NCBI RefSeq assembly: GCF_030704535.1
Contig: NC_081821.1
Span: 635,001-699,000 of the forward strand
Origin: Vitis vinifera
Lineage: Eukaryota > Streptophyta > Magnoliopsida > Vitales > Vitaceae
Length of the DNA stretch: 64,000 nucleotides
Direction: 5' to 3'
Shown: in pieces, positions 12,689 to 25,373 of the stretch
How positions within the stretch are numbered: position 1 is the first letter of the stretch
Layout: each line of letters opens with the position of its first letter
Notes under the pieces: generated by a model
Told to the model about the DNA's origin: nothing
Databases searched by the model: none
Seen by the model: only the letters and a program-made list of their open reading frames with translations
Made by a program: the position numbers and the translations under genes

Positions 12689-14197
12689 ATGGCGCCGGAG
12701 CATAGCGACGTGCATGAGAATGCTGTGGGGGTGGGGGTGGGGGTGTCCAATGGGATTGATGGAGGTGATGATAAGAATAAAGTAGCCAGGCATCCTCGGT
12801 GGACCAGACAGGAAACGTTTGTCCTCATTCAAGGGAAGAAGATTGCAGAGAATCGGGTTAGGAGGGGGAGGAGATCCTCTTCTGCTTTTGGGTCCGACCA
12901 GGTGGAACCCAAGTGGGATTCAGTCTCATCTTATTGCAGAAGGCATGGTGTCAACAGGGGTCCTGTCCAGTGCCGGAAGAGGTGGAGCAATCTCGTTGGG
13001 GACTTCAAGAAGATCAAAACATGGGAGTCTGAGGTCAGGGAGGATGCTGAATCGTTCTGGGTGTTGAGGAATGATTTGAGGAGGGAGAGGAAGTTGCCGG
13101 GCTTCTTTGATAGGGAGGTTTACGATGTCTTGGATGGAAGGGCGTTTAGTGCAACAGCCTTCCCGCTGGCGCTGGTCTCTGCAATGCCAGATGTGAAGAG
13201 CAGCGATGGAATGGAGCCTGTGGCAGTGGCTGTGGAGGCAGAGGAGGAGGAGGGGGAGGAGGAAGAGGAGGAGGAGGAAGCAGTTTTCGACAGCGGTAGA
13301 CAGGCTGCAGCAGAAGACGGTCTGTTTTCGGATTCTGAACAGTTGGGGCAGGAGGAAGCCAGTGGGAGTTTGGAGAAGGAAACCACTGCTGCTACAGAGA
13401 GTCCTACACAGACAACCCCTATACCATTGCCTATTTCAGGTAATCGAAGTTTCACATTGACGCTCTCTTTTCCTATTTCCTTCTTGTCAGCATGATCCTG
13501 GACATTTGGGTTCACATAGAATTTTCCTTGAATTTTCCCTCTTCACTTTTTTTTTTCCTTGCTGGTAATGTTCTAAGACATTGTTTGCATCTGTGACTTC
13601 ACGTTTAATATGCAGAGAGGAAGTTTCAAAAGTTCTATCAGGGATGCACCTCTCAAGGTAAGGCCAATCTGTCTGAACCTGCAAATAATTTGAATTCTTT
13701 TACGCTTTCGTTTGATCCAGTCCATTGAGTTTCCAAGATCAAATCTGAGATGTTTTCTTGGTGCGAAGTAATTGGATTTGGTTACTAGTTCTAGATTTAA
13801 TATGTTTCAGGAGTTCATTGAGGTGCTATACCAAACGAATCTTTGATATTTTGCAGCCAGAAGGGCTGAGAACACCCTAAGGACCTACTTCTTTTCCCTC
13901 TATCATGCAGGAAAACAGAAAGGAAAACAACACTGCTCAGATGCTTGGACAGGACCTATGTCTGAGGAGAGGTGGAAGCGAAGGCGGGTTTCGGTGGACG
14001 GGTGTGCGGAAACTAACATGGAAGAGCAGCTGATCAAAGTTCTGGAAAGAAATAGTAAAAGGCTCAATGCACAACTTGAAGCTCAGAATGTAAACTCTCA
14101 ACTGGATAGGGATCAGAGGAAGGATCATGCCAACAGTTTAGTTGCTGCTCTGAGTAAGCTCACAGATGCTATAGTAAGAATTGCTGATAAATTATAG
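12689..14197 (+). CDS. Trihelix (GT/MYB-like) transcription factor, ASR3-like
   Basis: Three exons (12689-13439, 13616-13657, 13911-14197) join in phase to 359 residues. I start at ATG 12689, because the frame upstream of it has only a GTG. A trihelix DNA-binding domain spans about residues 33-150: it opens with RHPRWTRQETFVLIQGKK, continues with WDSVSSYCRRHGVNRGPVQCRKRWSNL, and ends in a WVLRNDLRRERKLPGFFDREVYDVLDG helix. A Glu-rich acidic tract follows (about residues 185-197). The C-terminal exon carries a basic WKRRR stretch and a long amphipathic helix (EEQLIKVLERNSKRLNAQLEAQN) that probably dimerises. The order matches ASR3/At2g33550-type trihelix factors, nuclear repressors linked in Arabidopsis to immune gene control. 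The short 42-nt middle exon is bounded by good GT-AG sites. Family call is secure; the exact orthologue is inferred. Confidence 0.88.
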
Positions 14198-14860
14198 CCA
14201 AGGACCATGGGAATCTAGAAGATCATGGAGAATTAGCAAGGAATTTAGCAGGTAAGAGTTTATATGACAGATGTCACACCTCATACTTCCTCTCAACCCA
14301 TTTACAGATAAGCAGCATTGATGCTGCCTTTATAGTCTTTCACTTAGGTGATATATTGCGATTGAACATTTAATCTGCTCAAATAAAAGTTTCAGATGTC
14401 TTGTAGTCATATTTTGTTGTCATTTCATTGTTCACATGCCAACCCCAGGTGATCTTTTAGCCCTAAGATTTCACTGTTATATAATGCCCCGTTCAATCAA
14501 TGAATCTGGGATCATTGGGACTGATGGTTGTGTTTGTTTACCTGGAAAAAGGCTACCATTCTAGGGCATGAAATCTTGCCCTGGGATCAACAAAATGGAA
14601 CAGGGAAATGACTAACCATTAAATGATATCAAGGACATATAATGGAAGTTTGAAGTAAACAGCCAACAAAATTTCGCTTGAAAATTAGGAATTCAATACA
14701 TTAACACCTAATATAGACTATATACTGATCACAACATAGAGTGGCAGCAATGTAGGTAAAAAAGAAAAAATTAAGGCTTCACAGAATCCGAGAAACTTTC
14801 CAACCATATCTGGAAGCAGTGAGAATCAGGCAAAAATCCGAAGCTAAACTCTCTTCTTCT
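14198..14860. other. Convergent 3' region between the trihelix gene and CHLM
   Basis: About 660 bp that must hold the 3' untranslated regions and poly(A) signals of two convergent genes. AATAAA occurs on the plus strand at about 14382-14387 and suits the trihelix gene. I see no further gene or repeat. Confidence 0.6.
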
Positions 14861-16613
14861 CTAAGCAGGGACAGCCTCAACTAGCTTTGCAAAGTAAAAC
14901 TGTGTAGTGATTAGGCCTCTCTTCCTTATCCTCCAACCCACCTTCTGCAACGCCCTCTCCACGTCTGCCTCAGCATGGAGATAAGCCCTCGTTGCCTTTG
15001 AAGGCCCTGGGAACAACTCGCCTACCCTCTTCAACAGATCATAATAGAATGTCTTGGGTGCAAAGCTTAGAATTAGCCGCTTCTCAGCCAAGGAAGCAAG
15101 GTGTGCGATCATCCCATCAGCCTTACTCTGTGGATAATGAATCAAAACATCCAGGCAAACAACTGTGTGGTATTTCCCATCCAAACTTTCTAAATCCTTC
15201 ACTTCAAATTTTGGCATCACTGGTGCTGGCAGGCCATCATCCCTCCCACTAAGAAGCTCTTCCCTAGCCTGCATAAAATTTACAACACAACTAAGTTCAT
15301 AAATTCTACACAAATTGAATATTGTATTGAATCCATGGCATTTGTTTGATCAAATTTTAAGGGTTACGCCTAAGTTAGATCAGTTTGCTTGATTTAGTTG
15401 TAAGTTGTGAAGCATTACTGAATGGGAGAAAAAAGAAACTGTAAGCTTTAGAAGTATCTAAAGCTACAATCACCTAAATTCACGCTTCTTTTTGGCAGAA
15501 TTGGGATTGTAATTCAAACCAAACATGGGAAGATGAATGCTACTTTGTTTTGCTCTACATACTTCAATGGTGTGCTTTCAAAATGCCCAAAAAATGGCAG
15601 AAATCTTCACATTTGTTAAATTTCTCAGGTCAATTTCCTTTTCTTCCATTCATGATACTAAAACAAAATTGCTAGGAATACAAGTTCCTTTCCCTTGAAA
15701 CCCATGTCTTCATCAATCTTAGGGTTGAAATAGGATGGAATGAAGGTGAATTATGATACCAAGTAGAGCAGAGGAATTGGGAATGAAGGTAAATTATGAT
15801 ACCGTGTAGAAGTAAACAATCTAAACACATTTAAAAAATGAATTCATTTCCCATTCTCATTCTCTATTCTATCTATTCTATCACTCCAAACATCCATGCA
15901 ATTTCCCACGCACCAAACACATCCCTATAGTCTTTATCCCAAGAATTCACATTTCAAACAAGAACGCCAACCAAAGCAATTTGCTTTGGCAAGCCGTTAT
16001 GACAGTTAAGACGGCAGTTAGGAGTAAAGCTGACCTGTTTCTCAGCTTCAGCAACCATGGCAGCAGAGATATCACTGGCCGTCACAATGGCACCCTGTTT
16101 GGCCAAAGGAATAGAGAGACAGCCCGTGCCACACCCAGCGTCACATACAGTAACCCCTTCGAGCGACCTTTCGTCCGTCAACATCTTCATCACATTCTCC
16201 ACAGTCTTGGAGTGGCCTAGCCGAATATCCAGCTGAACCTTGTTCACATCGTCGGTTTCTCCATAGATCTTCTTCCACCTCTGAAACCCCGAGTTGTTGA
16301 AATACTCCTTCACAACCTCCTTGTCCCCGCCTCCCACCTCCTCCGCCTGCAGCTGCCGCCGCCTCTCCGGGTCAGTGAGCGACAGAACCGCGGCGAGGGC
16401 GGCCACCGAGCCGCCTCCGATGACTGCAAGAGTGGTTCCATCAAATGGCACGGCCACAGCGGAGAGGTCGGCCGCGGTGGAGATTGGGGGAATAGCGGAG
16501 AGGGTTTGGGTTGGGGTCTTGGTAGTGGGTTTGTGGAATTTGGGGGTGTTTGGAGAGAACGTAGTGTTTTTCTTGAAACAAACAGGGGGTGAGAAAGTCG
16601 GAGACAGCGCCAT
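14861..16613 (-). CDS. CHLM: Magnesium-protoporphyrin IX O-methyltransferase, chloroplastic
   Basis: Two exons on the minus strand (16613-16035 and 15268-14861) join in phase 0 across one 766-nt GT-AG intron, giving 328 residues; plant CHLM is usually about 310-330. The enzyme transfers a methyl group from S-adenosylmethionine to Mg-protoporphyrin IX, the step after Mg-chelatase in chlorophyll synthesis, in plastid membranes. The N-terminus (about residues 1-45) is Ser/Thr/Pro-rich and almost without acidic residues, as expected of a chloroplast transit peptide. A hydrophobic Gly/Ala segment follows (about 60-78). SAM-binding motif I is CDAGCGTGCLSIPLA at 157-171, with the second strand at ASDIS (179-183). 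Exon 2 carries the conserved VCLDVLIHYPQ segment and the C-terminal YLHAEADVERAL-VGW-RKRGLITTQFYFAKLVEA. It diverges from the mannosidase gene across a 1.46-kb shared upstream region. Confidence 0.95.
15737..15803. repeat. Short direct repeat inside the CHLM intron
   Basis: A 24-base block beginning GGAATGAAGGT and ending AATTATGATACC occurs twice about 42-43 bp apart, with one substitution. It is intronic and non-coding. The surrounding sequence (about 15720-15930) is rich in short related words, such as GGAATT/AATTCC and CCAAACA, and may be a worn MITE. Confidence 0.45.
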
Positions 16614-18073
16614 GCTCGGAGGTTTGAGCCGGCAAAGAGAGCGTGGTGCTGATATCGTAATCTAGGATAAGATAGAATACTGGTGCTTTGATTCTCCTGG
16701 GTCCCACCCCCTTTGAGGCCTGTTTGGTTGCTTCAACTTTTAATTGACTCGGGTGTGACTTGTTGTATTATTTATAATCTCCATAAACTTGAATTTGTCT
16801 CAAATTAATTTTTATTTAAATAAAATAAAATATTTAGAATAAAGCTTAATTTAAAAGACAACACTTATTTACATTTTTATCTCTAATATATTAATGATTG
16901 ATTTAGATTTAATTTTGACACAAATTGGAAGAAGCCTTTGCTAAAAGTTGTAAAAGCACAATATGACATGCATACAATTTGTTAAGATGTTTTGAATACT
17001 ATAAAAATTTGAAATAATTTTAATATAGAAGTTAAAAAAATGTCGTGATGATGAAAATATATAAGAATAAGGCATTATACGTATTAATGACATAATATTT
17101 TGTGATAGGTTGACACCTTTTCAATCAAAAATGTGTTTTTAATTAGAAATTCATCAAATTAAATGCATTAAATACAATAAATTAAAAAAATATTATCATT
17201 AAATAATTTTCTTGAAAAACTATCCGTTGCTTGTTTAGCGGTCAATCGCTGAGACTTGAGAGCGGAGTGGCAGCTGGCAGAGTGTGGATGATATTATCAA
17301 TAGACAACGTGCAAACGTGGAATAGGCAAAAGAGATTTGGTTTACATATTTACCGCTATGTTCCAACAATTAGGAAAGAAAAATAGTTAAACTCTTTTCT
17401 ATATATCTTCATGAAAACGCAAACAGTTTATTTATTTATTTTTTAATTATTCTGAAAATAAATTATTTAAAAATTTTAAATTATTTTTCATTTTAAAAAT
17501 AATCAAAATATGAATAATATTTTATTAACTTAGTTATTATATATATTTGAAAAATCCTTTAATAACTTCTAAATATTTTTAAAGGAATATTTTTAATATT
17601 ATAAAAATGGGGCGAAACACAAGTTTCCCTTCTGAAAACATGTTTCTAATGACAAAAGCGCTTAAGAACGACTTCGAATGGGTTAATCAAAAAAATTTTT
17701 AATAGTATTTATTTATTCATACGAAGGTCTTATATTCCGTACTTAAATTTCACTGTATAAATGTAATTTCATTATTGAATGGTGGATATTTAAAGCTGGT
17801 TAGACTGATGCTTTAGATTTTATCTAGTCATCTTAATTTGCCCCATTTTTTTTCGGACAACCAATCCAAATGCCCGAACTTCCAAAGATCTTTTGCCATT
17901 AACACGATCCCGTGATTCTGGATTGATTTCTTCTCACCACGTGGGAATAAATTTTATTCAAGGAAAATGAATCTTTTCAGTATATCCAAACACTCAGCAT
18001 CGGGCCAATTCATGTCTGCTTTTCTTCAATTTTCTCACTGAATCACATCCCATTCCCAAGTCCACCCATCTCC
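16614..18073. promoter_or_regulatory. Shared upstream region of CHLM (-) and alpha-mannosidase (+)
   Basis: About 1.46 kb lies between two divergent start codons. The centre (about 16780-17800) is AT-rich with no recognisable gene. A perfect palindromic G-box core CACGTG lies at 17938-17943, about 130 bp upstream of the mannosidase ATG and far from CHLM. G-boxes bind bZIP and bHLH factors; which gene, if any, this one serves is unknown. Confidence 0.5.
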
Positions 18074-21000
18074 ATGGCTGCACATCCACTGTCTCTGCTG
18101 CTGATTCTGTTACTGGGTGTTCTTCTTCCATGTGGGGATTCCAAGTTCATTGCCTACAACACGTCCCATGGCGTTGTTCCAGGGAAGCTCAACGTCCATC
18201 TGGTTCCTCACAGCCACGATGATGTGGGATGGTTGAAGACTATTGATCAGTACTACGTTGGCTCCAACAACTCCATCCAAGGGGCCTGTGTGGAGAATGT
18301 GCTTGATTCTCTCGTCACTGCCTTGCTCTCTAACCCCGACCGCAAATTCATCTACGTTGAGCAGGTCCCCCTCCTTCTCTATTTTTTTCCCCAGAAAATA
18401 TGGATGGTGGTTTGATTTGATTTGATTTTATTTGAATTCCTCTGTCAATGCAGGCGTTTTTCCAGCGGTGGTGGGGAGACCAGAGCGAGATAATCCAGGG
18501 TCTGGTTAGAAAGTTTATCAGCTCTGGTCAGCTAGAGCTCATGTACCAATGCCAAATCACATCTAAAACTCTTTTTCATTCAATTGGGTGTCTCAAGAAA
18601 CCATTCCCCAATGGCTTTAAGCTCCCAAAATTTTCTTTCTTTTGATTATTTGATTGAGTATTCATCTGGGCTTGATTGTGGAATGCAGAAATGGGGGTAT
18701 GTGTATGCATGATGAGGCCACCTCGCATTACATCGACATGATCGATCAGACAACTCTTGGGCACCGGTTTATCAAGAATGAATTCAATCTCACCCCCAGA
18801 ATTGGCTGGCAAATCGACCCCTTTGGCCATTCTGCAGTTCAGGCCTACCTGTTGGGGGCAGAGGTCTGATCTCAAGAACAAACTGCTAATCTTCCTACCT
18901 ACCCAAATCAATCAAAATTTATTCAAACACTCCCATTTCAGGTTGGGTTTGACTCCATTTTCTTTGCACGAATCGACTACCAAGATCGAGCTAAGCGAAA
19001 GGATGAGAAGAGCCTCGAGGTTATCTGGCAGGGGTCCAGGACTTTTGGCTCCTCCTCACAGGTAATGTTTCTGTTTGGCAGTCCATACAATTGTAGCTTT
19101 CATTTTGCTCGATTCGTCAGCTGACCAACTTGTTTTTGTAGATTTTTGCTGGTGCATTCCCGGAGAATTACGAACCACCCCCTGGTGGTTTCTACTATGA
19201 AGTTAATGATGATTCCCCTATTGTCCAGGTAAACCCTTGATCAGAAATTAGTACCATGCTTTCAAATGTTTCTTCATGTTTTATGATTATGTCTCCGTTA
19301 TGAATTGAAGGACAACATCAAGTTGTTTGACTACAATGTCCCTGATCGAGTTAACGCTTTTGTAGAAGCTGCAATAGCACAAGTAAGCTGAGTATTACTA
19401 TTTGGAGTCACCTTGTTTTCATACTGGATCATGAATGATTCTATTGATGTTAAATTTCATTATTTTTCTCCCGTTTTCCAGGCTAACATAACTCGCACAA
19501 ATCATATAATGTGGACAATGGGGACAGACTTCAAGTATCAATATGCAAATTCATGGTTCCGGCAGATGGACAAACTTATTCATTATGTCAATCTAGTTAG
19601 TGTCCTCCAAAATCATAATTACACAAGCTTTTGCAGCTAATATTGTATTACTTTTCTGTCCATGTGAACTTTCCGTAGGAATCTCATTATAATTTTCTTG
19701 CATTCAAATTTCTTGTGGTTTCTCTGTTAATGTAAGTCTCGTCTGGAATGCTTATAGGATGGGCGTGTCAACGCCTTGTACTCGACTCCGTCGATTTACA
19801 CTGATGCAAAGCATGCAGCAAGTGAGTCATGGCCACTCAAAACCGACGACTACTTCCCGTGAGTCTAGATGTTTTTGCAAATTGGAATTTGAACTCATGT
19901 TATTCCTCTTAAGATCTTCCCTTTTCTAAGAATTGATTTATGCTTGTATCAGATATGCAGACCGTATCAATGCCTACTGGACAGGATATTTTACAAGTAG
20001 AGCAGGCTTAAAAGGCTATGTTAGGATGATGAGCAGTTACTATTTGGTAAACATGATGTGTTTGTTAGATTCTTAGCAGAATTTCAAATTTGTTGATGCT
20101 CATTGAACCCCACTGCATGATCAGGCAGCAAGGCAATTGGAATTCTTTAAAGGGAGAAATGAATCAGGGCCGACTACAGACTCTTTGGCTGATGCTTTGG
20201 CGATTGTTCAGCATCATGATGCAGTTACTGGTACGGAGAAGCAGCATGTGTCTGATGATTATGCAAAACGGCTGTCCATAGGATACAAGGAGGTGTGCAT
20301 TTGATCTTGGTGCAGTCACCTTCCCTTATGCTAGCATGCTAGCCTTGGTTTCTTCCAATTAACCTAATATTTCTTGCAGGCTGAGGAAGTAGTTGCAGCT
20401 TCAATCTCTTGCATCACAGGGTCAGGTTGTGGAAGTTCAATAACGAAGTTTGAACAGGCAAAAAATCATCAACCTTTATGCTAAATTTCTGTTTTTTTGT
20501 TTGATTTGTTTCCTTACTTTTTCCTTGCTTTTACCTTGTTTTTTCTCAGTGCCCACTTCTGAATATAAGTTACTGTCCTCCATCAGAAATTGATCTGTCC
20601 CAAGGGAAAAACCTGGTATGGAGCATTCTACCATAACGCTTCATCTCTTGTTTGTTATGCAGAAATGTAGTGAATAAAAATTTCATTCCACCCAATATAG
20701 ATTATTTTGGGATGTTCATTTATGTAGGTTGTCGTAGTCTACAATTCTCTGGGATGGAAAAGAGAGGATGTAGTAAGAATTCCTGTGAGTATATTTCATA
20801 TGTTTTTTCCATGATCTTCATCAAAGGGTCATATAGACATTTTGTCACTGCTACATCATCTCTCATTACCAAACTTGCTACAGGTTCTCAGTGAGAATGT
20901 TGTTGTTCGGGATTCCAGTGGAAAAGAAATTGAGTCACAGATTCTACCTTTAGCTAATGCCTATGTGGGCATAAGAAACTATTATGTCATGGCACATTTG

Positions 21001-23572
21001 GGTAAAATTCCAGCTGTGACTCCTCAGTATTGGCTTGCATTTTCAGCATCTGTACCGCCTCTTGGTCTCAGCACTTACTTCATCTCAAAAGCCAATCGAA
21101 AAGGTTATCCATATAATTTCTATATCTTGAAAAATATTGATGGAAACTGGGGTGTTGACACAGATTTGTATGTTTATGTTCTACTTTACACTTGCAGCTT
21201 CCACCTCAATGCAAACATTGTTCAAGGCAACCGGGTCTGCAACTGATACAATAGCAGTTGGGCCGGGAAATCTGAAACTTATTTATTCTGAGAATGAAGG
21301 AAAACTTGTTGGCTACATTAACACCAGAAGCAGGGTATGGTAGTTGTCTGATAACATTCCCCCCCCCCCCCACCCCCCCACCTTTTTTTTATCCATCTCT
21401 ACAAGTTCTTTTTTTCCATCTAATTTGGTATTTGTTGAAATTTGAAGATCAATGCATCTATGGAACAATCATATAGGTATTATACTGGAAATGATGGAAG
21501 TGCAGACAAAAAAGTAATTCCTCAGGTATGGCCTTTTCTTTTTCATATGATTTCATTTTCCCATCATTTTCTCACCATATGGGAAAATAATAAAAGAAAT
21601 GCATTTCTCTTGAAGGCCTCTGGAGCTTATGTCTTTCGGCCAAATGGTTCATACCCCATTAAATCTGAAGAACAGGTATGTATCATCCTCCAAGACCCCT
21701 AACTCATCCATGATTTATTACCAATGGGCAACAGAAAATAAGGAGCTGTTACTATAAATTGCAGGGTGCTTTTACTGTTTTGCGTGGACCGGTATTGGAT
21801 GAAGTACATCAAAGAATCAATTCATGGATATCTCAGGTGCTTTACCATACCTATTATTGTTTAAGTCTTCCATTGTTTGAGGCATCACTGACCTACCATT
21901 GATTTCATGCTTGAGCAGATCACCAGAGTATACAAGGGAAAAGAGCATGCTGAAGTTGAGTTTACAGTAAGTTCATCACTTCTGTTTTGAGTTTACAGTA
22001 AGTTCATCACTTCTGTTTTTGTTCCTCTGTGAGCTTAATTGGAGCTGTGTTTCTCAATGGCATACTGGATTTCAGATCGGGCCGATACCTATTGATGATG
22101 GGCAGGGCAAAGAAGTTGTAGCTGATATCACAACCGCCATGAAGAGCAACAAAACATTTTATACAGATTCCAGCGGGCGGGATTTCATTGAGAGGGTATG
22201 TTGCATGCTTGTGTGAGTTTTAGTTTTACATTGTCCTAAACAATGTATTATATCTGCAGATTCGAGATTATAGAAAGGACTGGCACCTGGAAGTGAACCA
22301 ACCTGTGGCAGGAAATTACTACCCAGTATGTCTTACTTTTTCTTTTCTTTTTTTCAAGTCTTTTTTCTCTTGTTTAGGCCTCACATTGGAAAATCTGATT
22401 TGCTTCTGTTGCAGCTTAATCTTGGGATTTTTATGAAAGACGACAGCACAGAGCTCTCAATGTTGGTTGACCGAGCTGTGGGAGGATCCAGCATTGTGGA
22501 TGGCCAACTGGAGCTCATGCTCCACCGGTTTGTTCCTTTTCCCTTTTTCTAGTTTGTTTGCTCCATGTCACATAGCTTCAAAATACATTACATGGATTTC
22601 CCTTGTGGTATAGGAGGTTGGTTCATGATGACTCTAGAGGTGTTGCAGAGGCACTAAACGAAACTGTTTGTGCATTTGATAAATGCGCAGGATTGACTGT
22701 AAGCCCATACAGAATGAGTCTTTTTGTTAGACATTTTCCATATTCTGACATATCTTTTACAGGTCCAAGGAAAGTTTTTCCTAAGAATTGATCCATTGGG
22801 AGAGGGTGCTAAATGGCGTCGGTCATTTGGGCAGGAGATATACTCTCCTTTCCTCTTAGCCTTCACTGAGCAGGTGAAAGAAAGACCTTGAGCTATCGCT
22901 GTTGTCGATGAAGTCAACCCCATTGGCCTTAATTTCTCAGTTACCTTCTCTGCAGGATGGAAAGGAATGGACAAGCCCACGTGTGTCCACCTTCTCAGGG
23001 TTGGATCCCTCCTACAGTTTACCTGATAATGTTGCAATGATAACCCTTCAGGAGCTGGAAGATGGGAAAGTTCTGCTTCGTTTGGCTCACCTCTACGAGG
23101 TATTCTCCATGTTTCCTCTTCAAATTTATTGACTTTAAAGAGTTGTTTAAGCCTTTTTCATGTTAGGATTAACTCATGAAATGGCATTTCTGCTTGGTAT
23201 TTGGCTGCCAGGTTGGTGAGGACAAGGATCTCTCAGTTATGGCAAGTGTGGAACTGAAAAAACTCTTCCCAAATAAGAAGGTAAAGGCCCTATAATCTCT
23301 ATGGTAACGAACCGTCTCCTAATTATTATAACCAATCAATTGCTCATATCACTTGTCCGGCTGTCCATGCCATTCAGATAAGTAGTGCAGAGGAGATGTC
23401 CCTATCTGCCAATCAAGGAAGAGCCGAGATGGAGAAGAAAAGACTGGTGTGGAAAGCAGAAGGCTCTCCCCAAGGAGCCAAGGCGGCAAGGGGAGGAGCT
23501 GTTGATCCAGCAGGGCTGGTGGTGGAACTCGGCCCTATGGAAATTCGTACCTTTGTTATCAGCTTCCTTTAA
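18074..23572 (+). CDS. Alpha-mannosidase, GH38, lysosomal/vacuolar type
   Basis: Twenty-seven exons join in phase to 1009 residues: 18074-18364, 18454-18542, 18689-18863, 18942-19061, 19142-19228, 19311-19382, 19482-19595, 19758-19858, 19953-20046, 20125-20292, 20380-20457, 20550-20615, 20728-20784, 20884-21103, 21198-21334, 21448-21525, 21616-21675, 21765-21836, 21919-21966, 22076-22195, 22260-22325, 22415-22527, 22614-22698, 22763-22873, 22956-23099, 23212-23280, 23378-23572. It hydrolyses alpha-linked mannose from N-glycans in the vacuole or apoplast. A signal peptide (1-23, Leu-rich core) precedes the GH38 zinc site HSHDD (46-50). The nucleophile Asp is D170 in IDPFGHS, and HHDAVTGT at 411-418 completes the site. 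Several NxS/T sites are visible. Intron 11 is GC-AG, and the exon 19 donor is tandemly duplicated; see the findings. All other introns are GT-AG. Length fits plant relatives of about 1010-1030 residues. Confidence 0.95.
21359..21390 (+). repeat. C-rich homopolymer tract in mannosidase intron 15
   Basis: Two C runs split by single A bases are followed directly by a T run. It lies between exons 15 and 16, close to a pyrimidine tract, and is likely to be length-variable. No other function is visible. Confidence 0.85.
21958..22019 (+). repeat. Perfect 31-bp tandem duplication across an exon-intron junction
   Basis: Units 21958-21988 and 21989-22019 are identical. Each contains the last nine bases of mannosidase exon 19 (GAGTTTACA) and the donor GTAAGT with following intron sequence, so the splice donor exists twice. 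The first donor (21967) keeps the family-matching reading frame. The second (21998) would add 31 nt. Confidence 0.95.
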
Positions 23573-25140
23573 CTTCCGATCTCTGACAGGTAAAGAAATG
23601 CAGTTGAAGCTCTTGTGTGTTTGAAAAACCTTCTGATTTGTTCCTCTCATGGTTTTGATCCTGCAGCCAGCTACCCGCCTACATGAATAAAAACCTTGTT
23701 TCTCATAATAAAATGCCAGAAAGCTTCTCTCGCAGTCTGCTCAAAATAAAGATCATCAGAATTCGGGCACATCATCCCACCAACTTGGATTTTCAATTCA
23801 TGAGATACCATTTTTTGACTTGATTCTTAGTTTTTCACTCTGTGGTACATGACTTTGCAATGTTTTTGTATGGTCAAGCTACATGCCTACAAGAAGTTCA
23901 TTACTAGTCACTTGGGAGCATATATATATGCATTGTCGATCCAAATTCCAAAAATTAGTAACTCAATATGTATAAGAAATCTGGTTAATTAGAGATATGA
24001 TTTTGTCTCCCACCATTACTGTCTGGTAGTGGCGGGCGGAGGTAGGAAATGAACCGTGGGAGGGACTAGGGAGGAATACAAGAATGAATATATTTGGGAG
24101 AGGCATAGATGAATGATATTTTTTTCCGTTCCTTAGTTAAGTGGTTCAAATACAAATTTTGGTAATAATATTTCTAGTCACGTGCTCTCACAGCCAAATA
24201 TGTGAGTAGAAATGAATATAGGTAATGGAATCAGTATTCTCAACTCAAAGGTCTAATATTCTTTTCTACTACAATTTGTTTGGGAAGAATTTAAGCATAT
24301 GAGAGCAAATATGTAAAAATCATTTAATTTCTTTTTTTCATTTTCCCTCTTTGAAGACATTAAAATTGTTGAATAATCAATTTTTTAAAAAACATTGGGT
24401 TCACGAAAGAGGGAAACAAACGTGCAAATTATGCTGCAAGGGAATTGCAAAGAGGGAAGAGAAACCAAATGAGAAAATAAACATGCAAATTGCATCAAGT
24501 TTTGATACCATATTAAATAACCAATTTTTCTAAATCCTTAACCTTATACTATTTAAATTTAATATGCATATCATATTGCTTAAAATAATAATAATAATGA
24601 TTTATTTATTTTCATATGATTAAAGTTAAAAAAAAAACTTAAATTGGTGAGATTAACCGATGGATGCCCCTCCTCAACAAGGATTTTTAGAGCTAACGCA
24701 AGATACAGTGTTAATACTCGTATAATATTATTTATTTATCTCATAAAATGATACTTTTTATAAAAAGATGATGAAATATAATTAGTATTTTTTTCAACTT
24801 TTAATTATAACTTGTTAGTGGGTTTATTATTTTCATTTAGTTGTTAAGTTAATTTTTTAATATTGAAACTTTAGTTTGGAGTAACTATTTATGTGAACTT
24901 AGCAATATATTTTATAAATTTAATATAATTGTTTTATTTATTTGCATATGCTATTTCTAATTACGGTTTAAAATATTGGTTTTTCCTTTTTTGTATTTGG
25001 ATAATTGATTTAGCGATGTTTTATTAGGAAAAAACAAAAGAAAAAGAACGAACGACAGATAACGTGGACGCAGGCTAATGGGGTTGGGTAAAAATTCATT
25101 CTGGCCCATTCCTAGTGGGCCAGACCAAACCCAACTCTGC
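23573..25140. other. Intergenic region between alpha-mannosidase and SRP68
   Basis: The left part (to about 23900) should hold the mannosidase 3' untranslated region, with several AATAAA/AATAAAA words near 23685-23750. The rest is AT-rich with an (AAT)n-like run at about 24585-24598. I recognise no gene or transposon. Confidence 0.6.
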
Positions 25141-25373
25141 CCTACCCAAAAAAAAAACGAACGACTGCATCCTGCGCACTGCCTTGGCGGCGTCTCATCT
25201 TCTACCTCTGCTTCGGCCCAGCCGCTTCGGTGAACTCGCCGGAATATTCCTCTATTCTCCCAAACCCTAAATCCAGGTATGTGCAGAACTCTTTTGTTAT
25301 GCAGATTCATAGATCTATTCTGAATCGTACTCTCTATTGATTAACGATGATGATCTGGTCTCCTTCAGGACTA
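25141..25373 (+). promoter_or_regulatory. SRP68 leader with telo-box and a 92-nt leader intron
   Basis: The AAACCCTAA word at 25262-25270 is a telo-box, common just upstream of genes of the plant translation machinery. It is followed by a donor at 25277 (CAG/GTATGT) and an acceptor ending at 25368 (CTTCAG), defining a 92-nt leader intron five bases before the start codon. The transcription start is not visible. Confidence 0.5.

Noticed and set aside
13120-13515. 131-codon minus-strand ORF with poly-Ser
   Set aside because: It is the antisense shadow of the Glu-rich (GAG/GAA) tract of the trihelix exon 1 and has no independent support.
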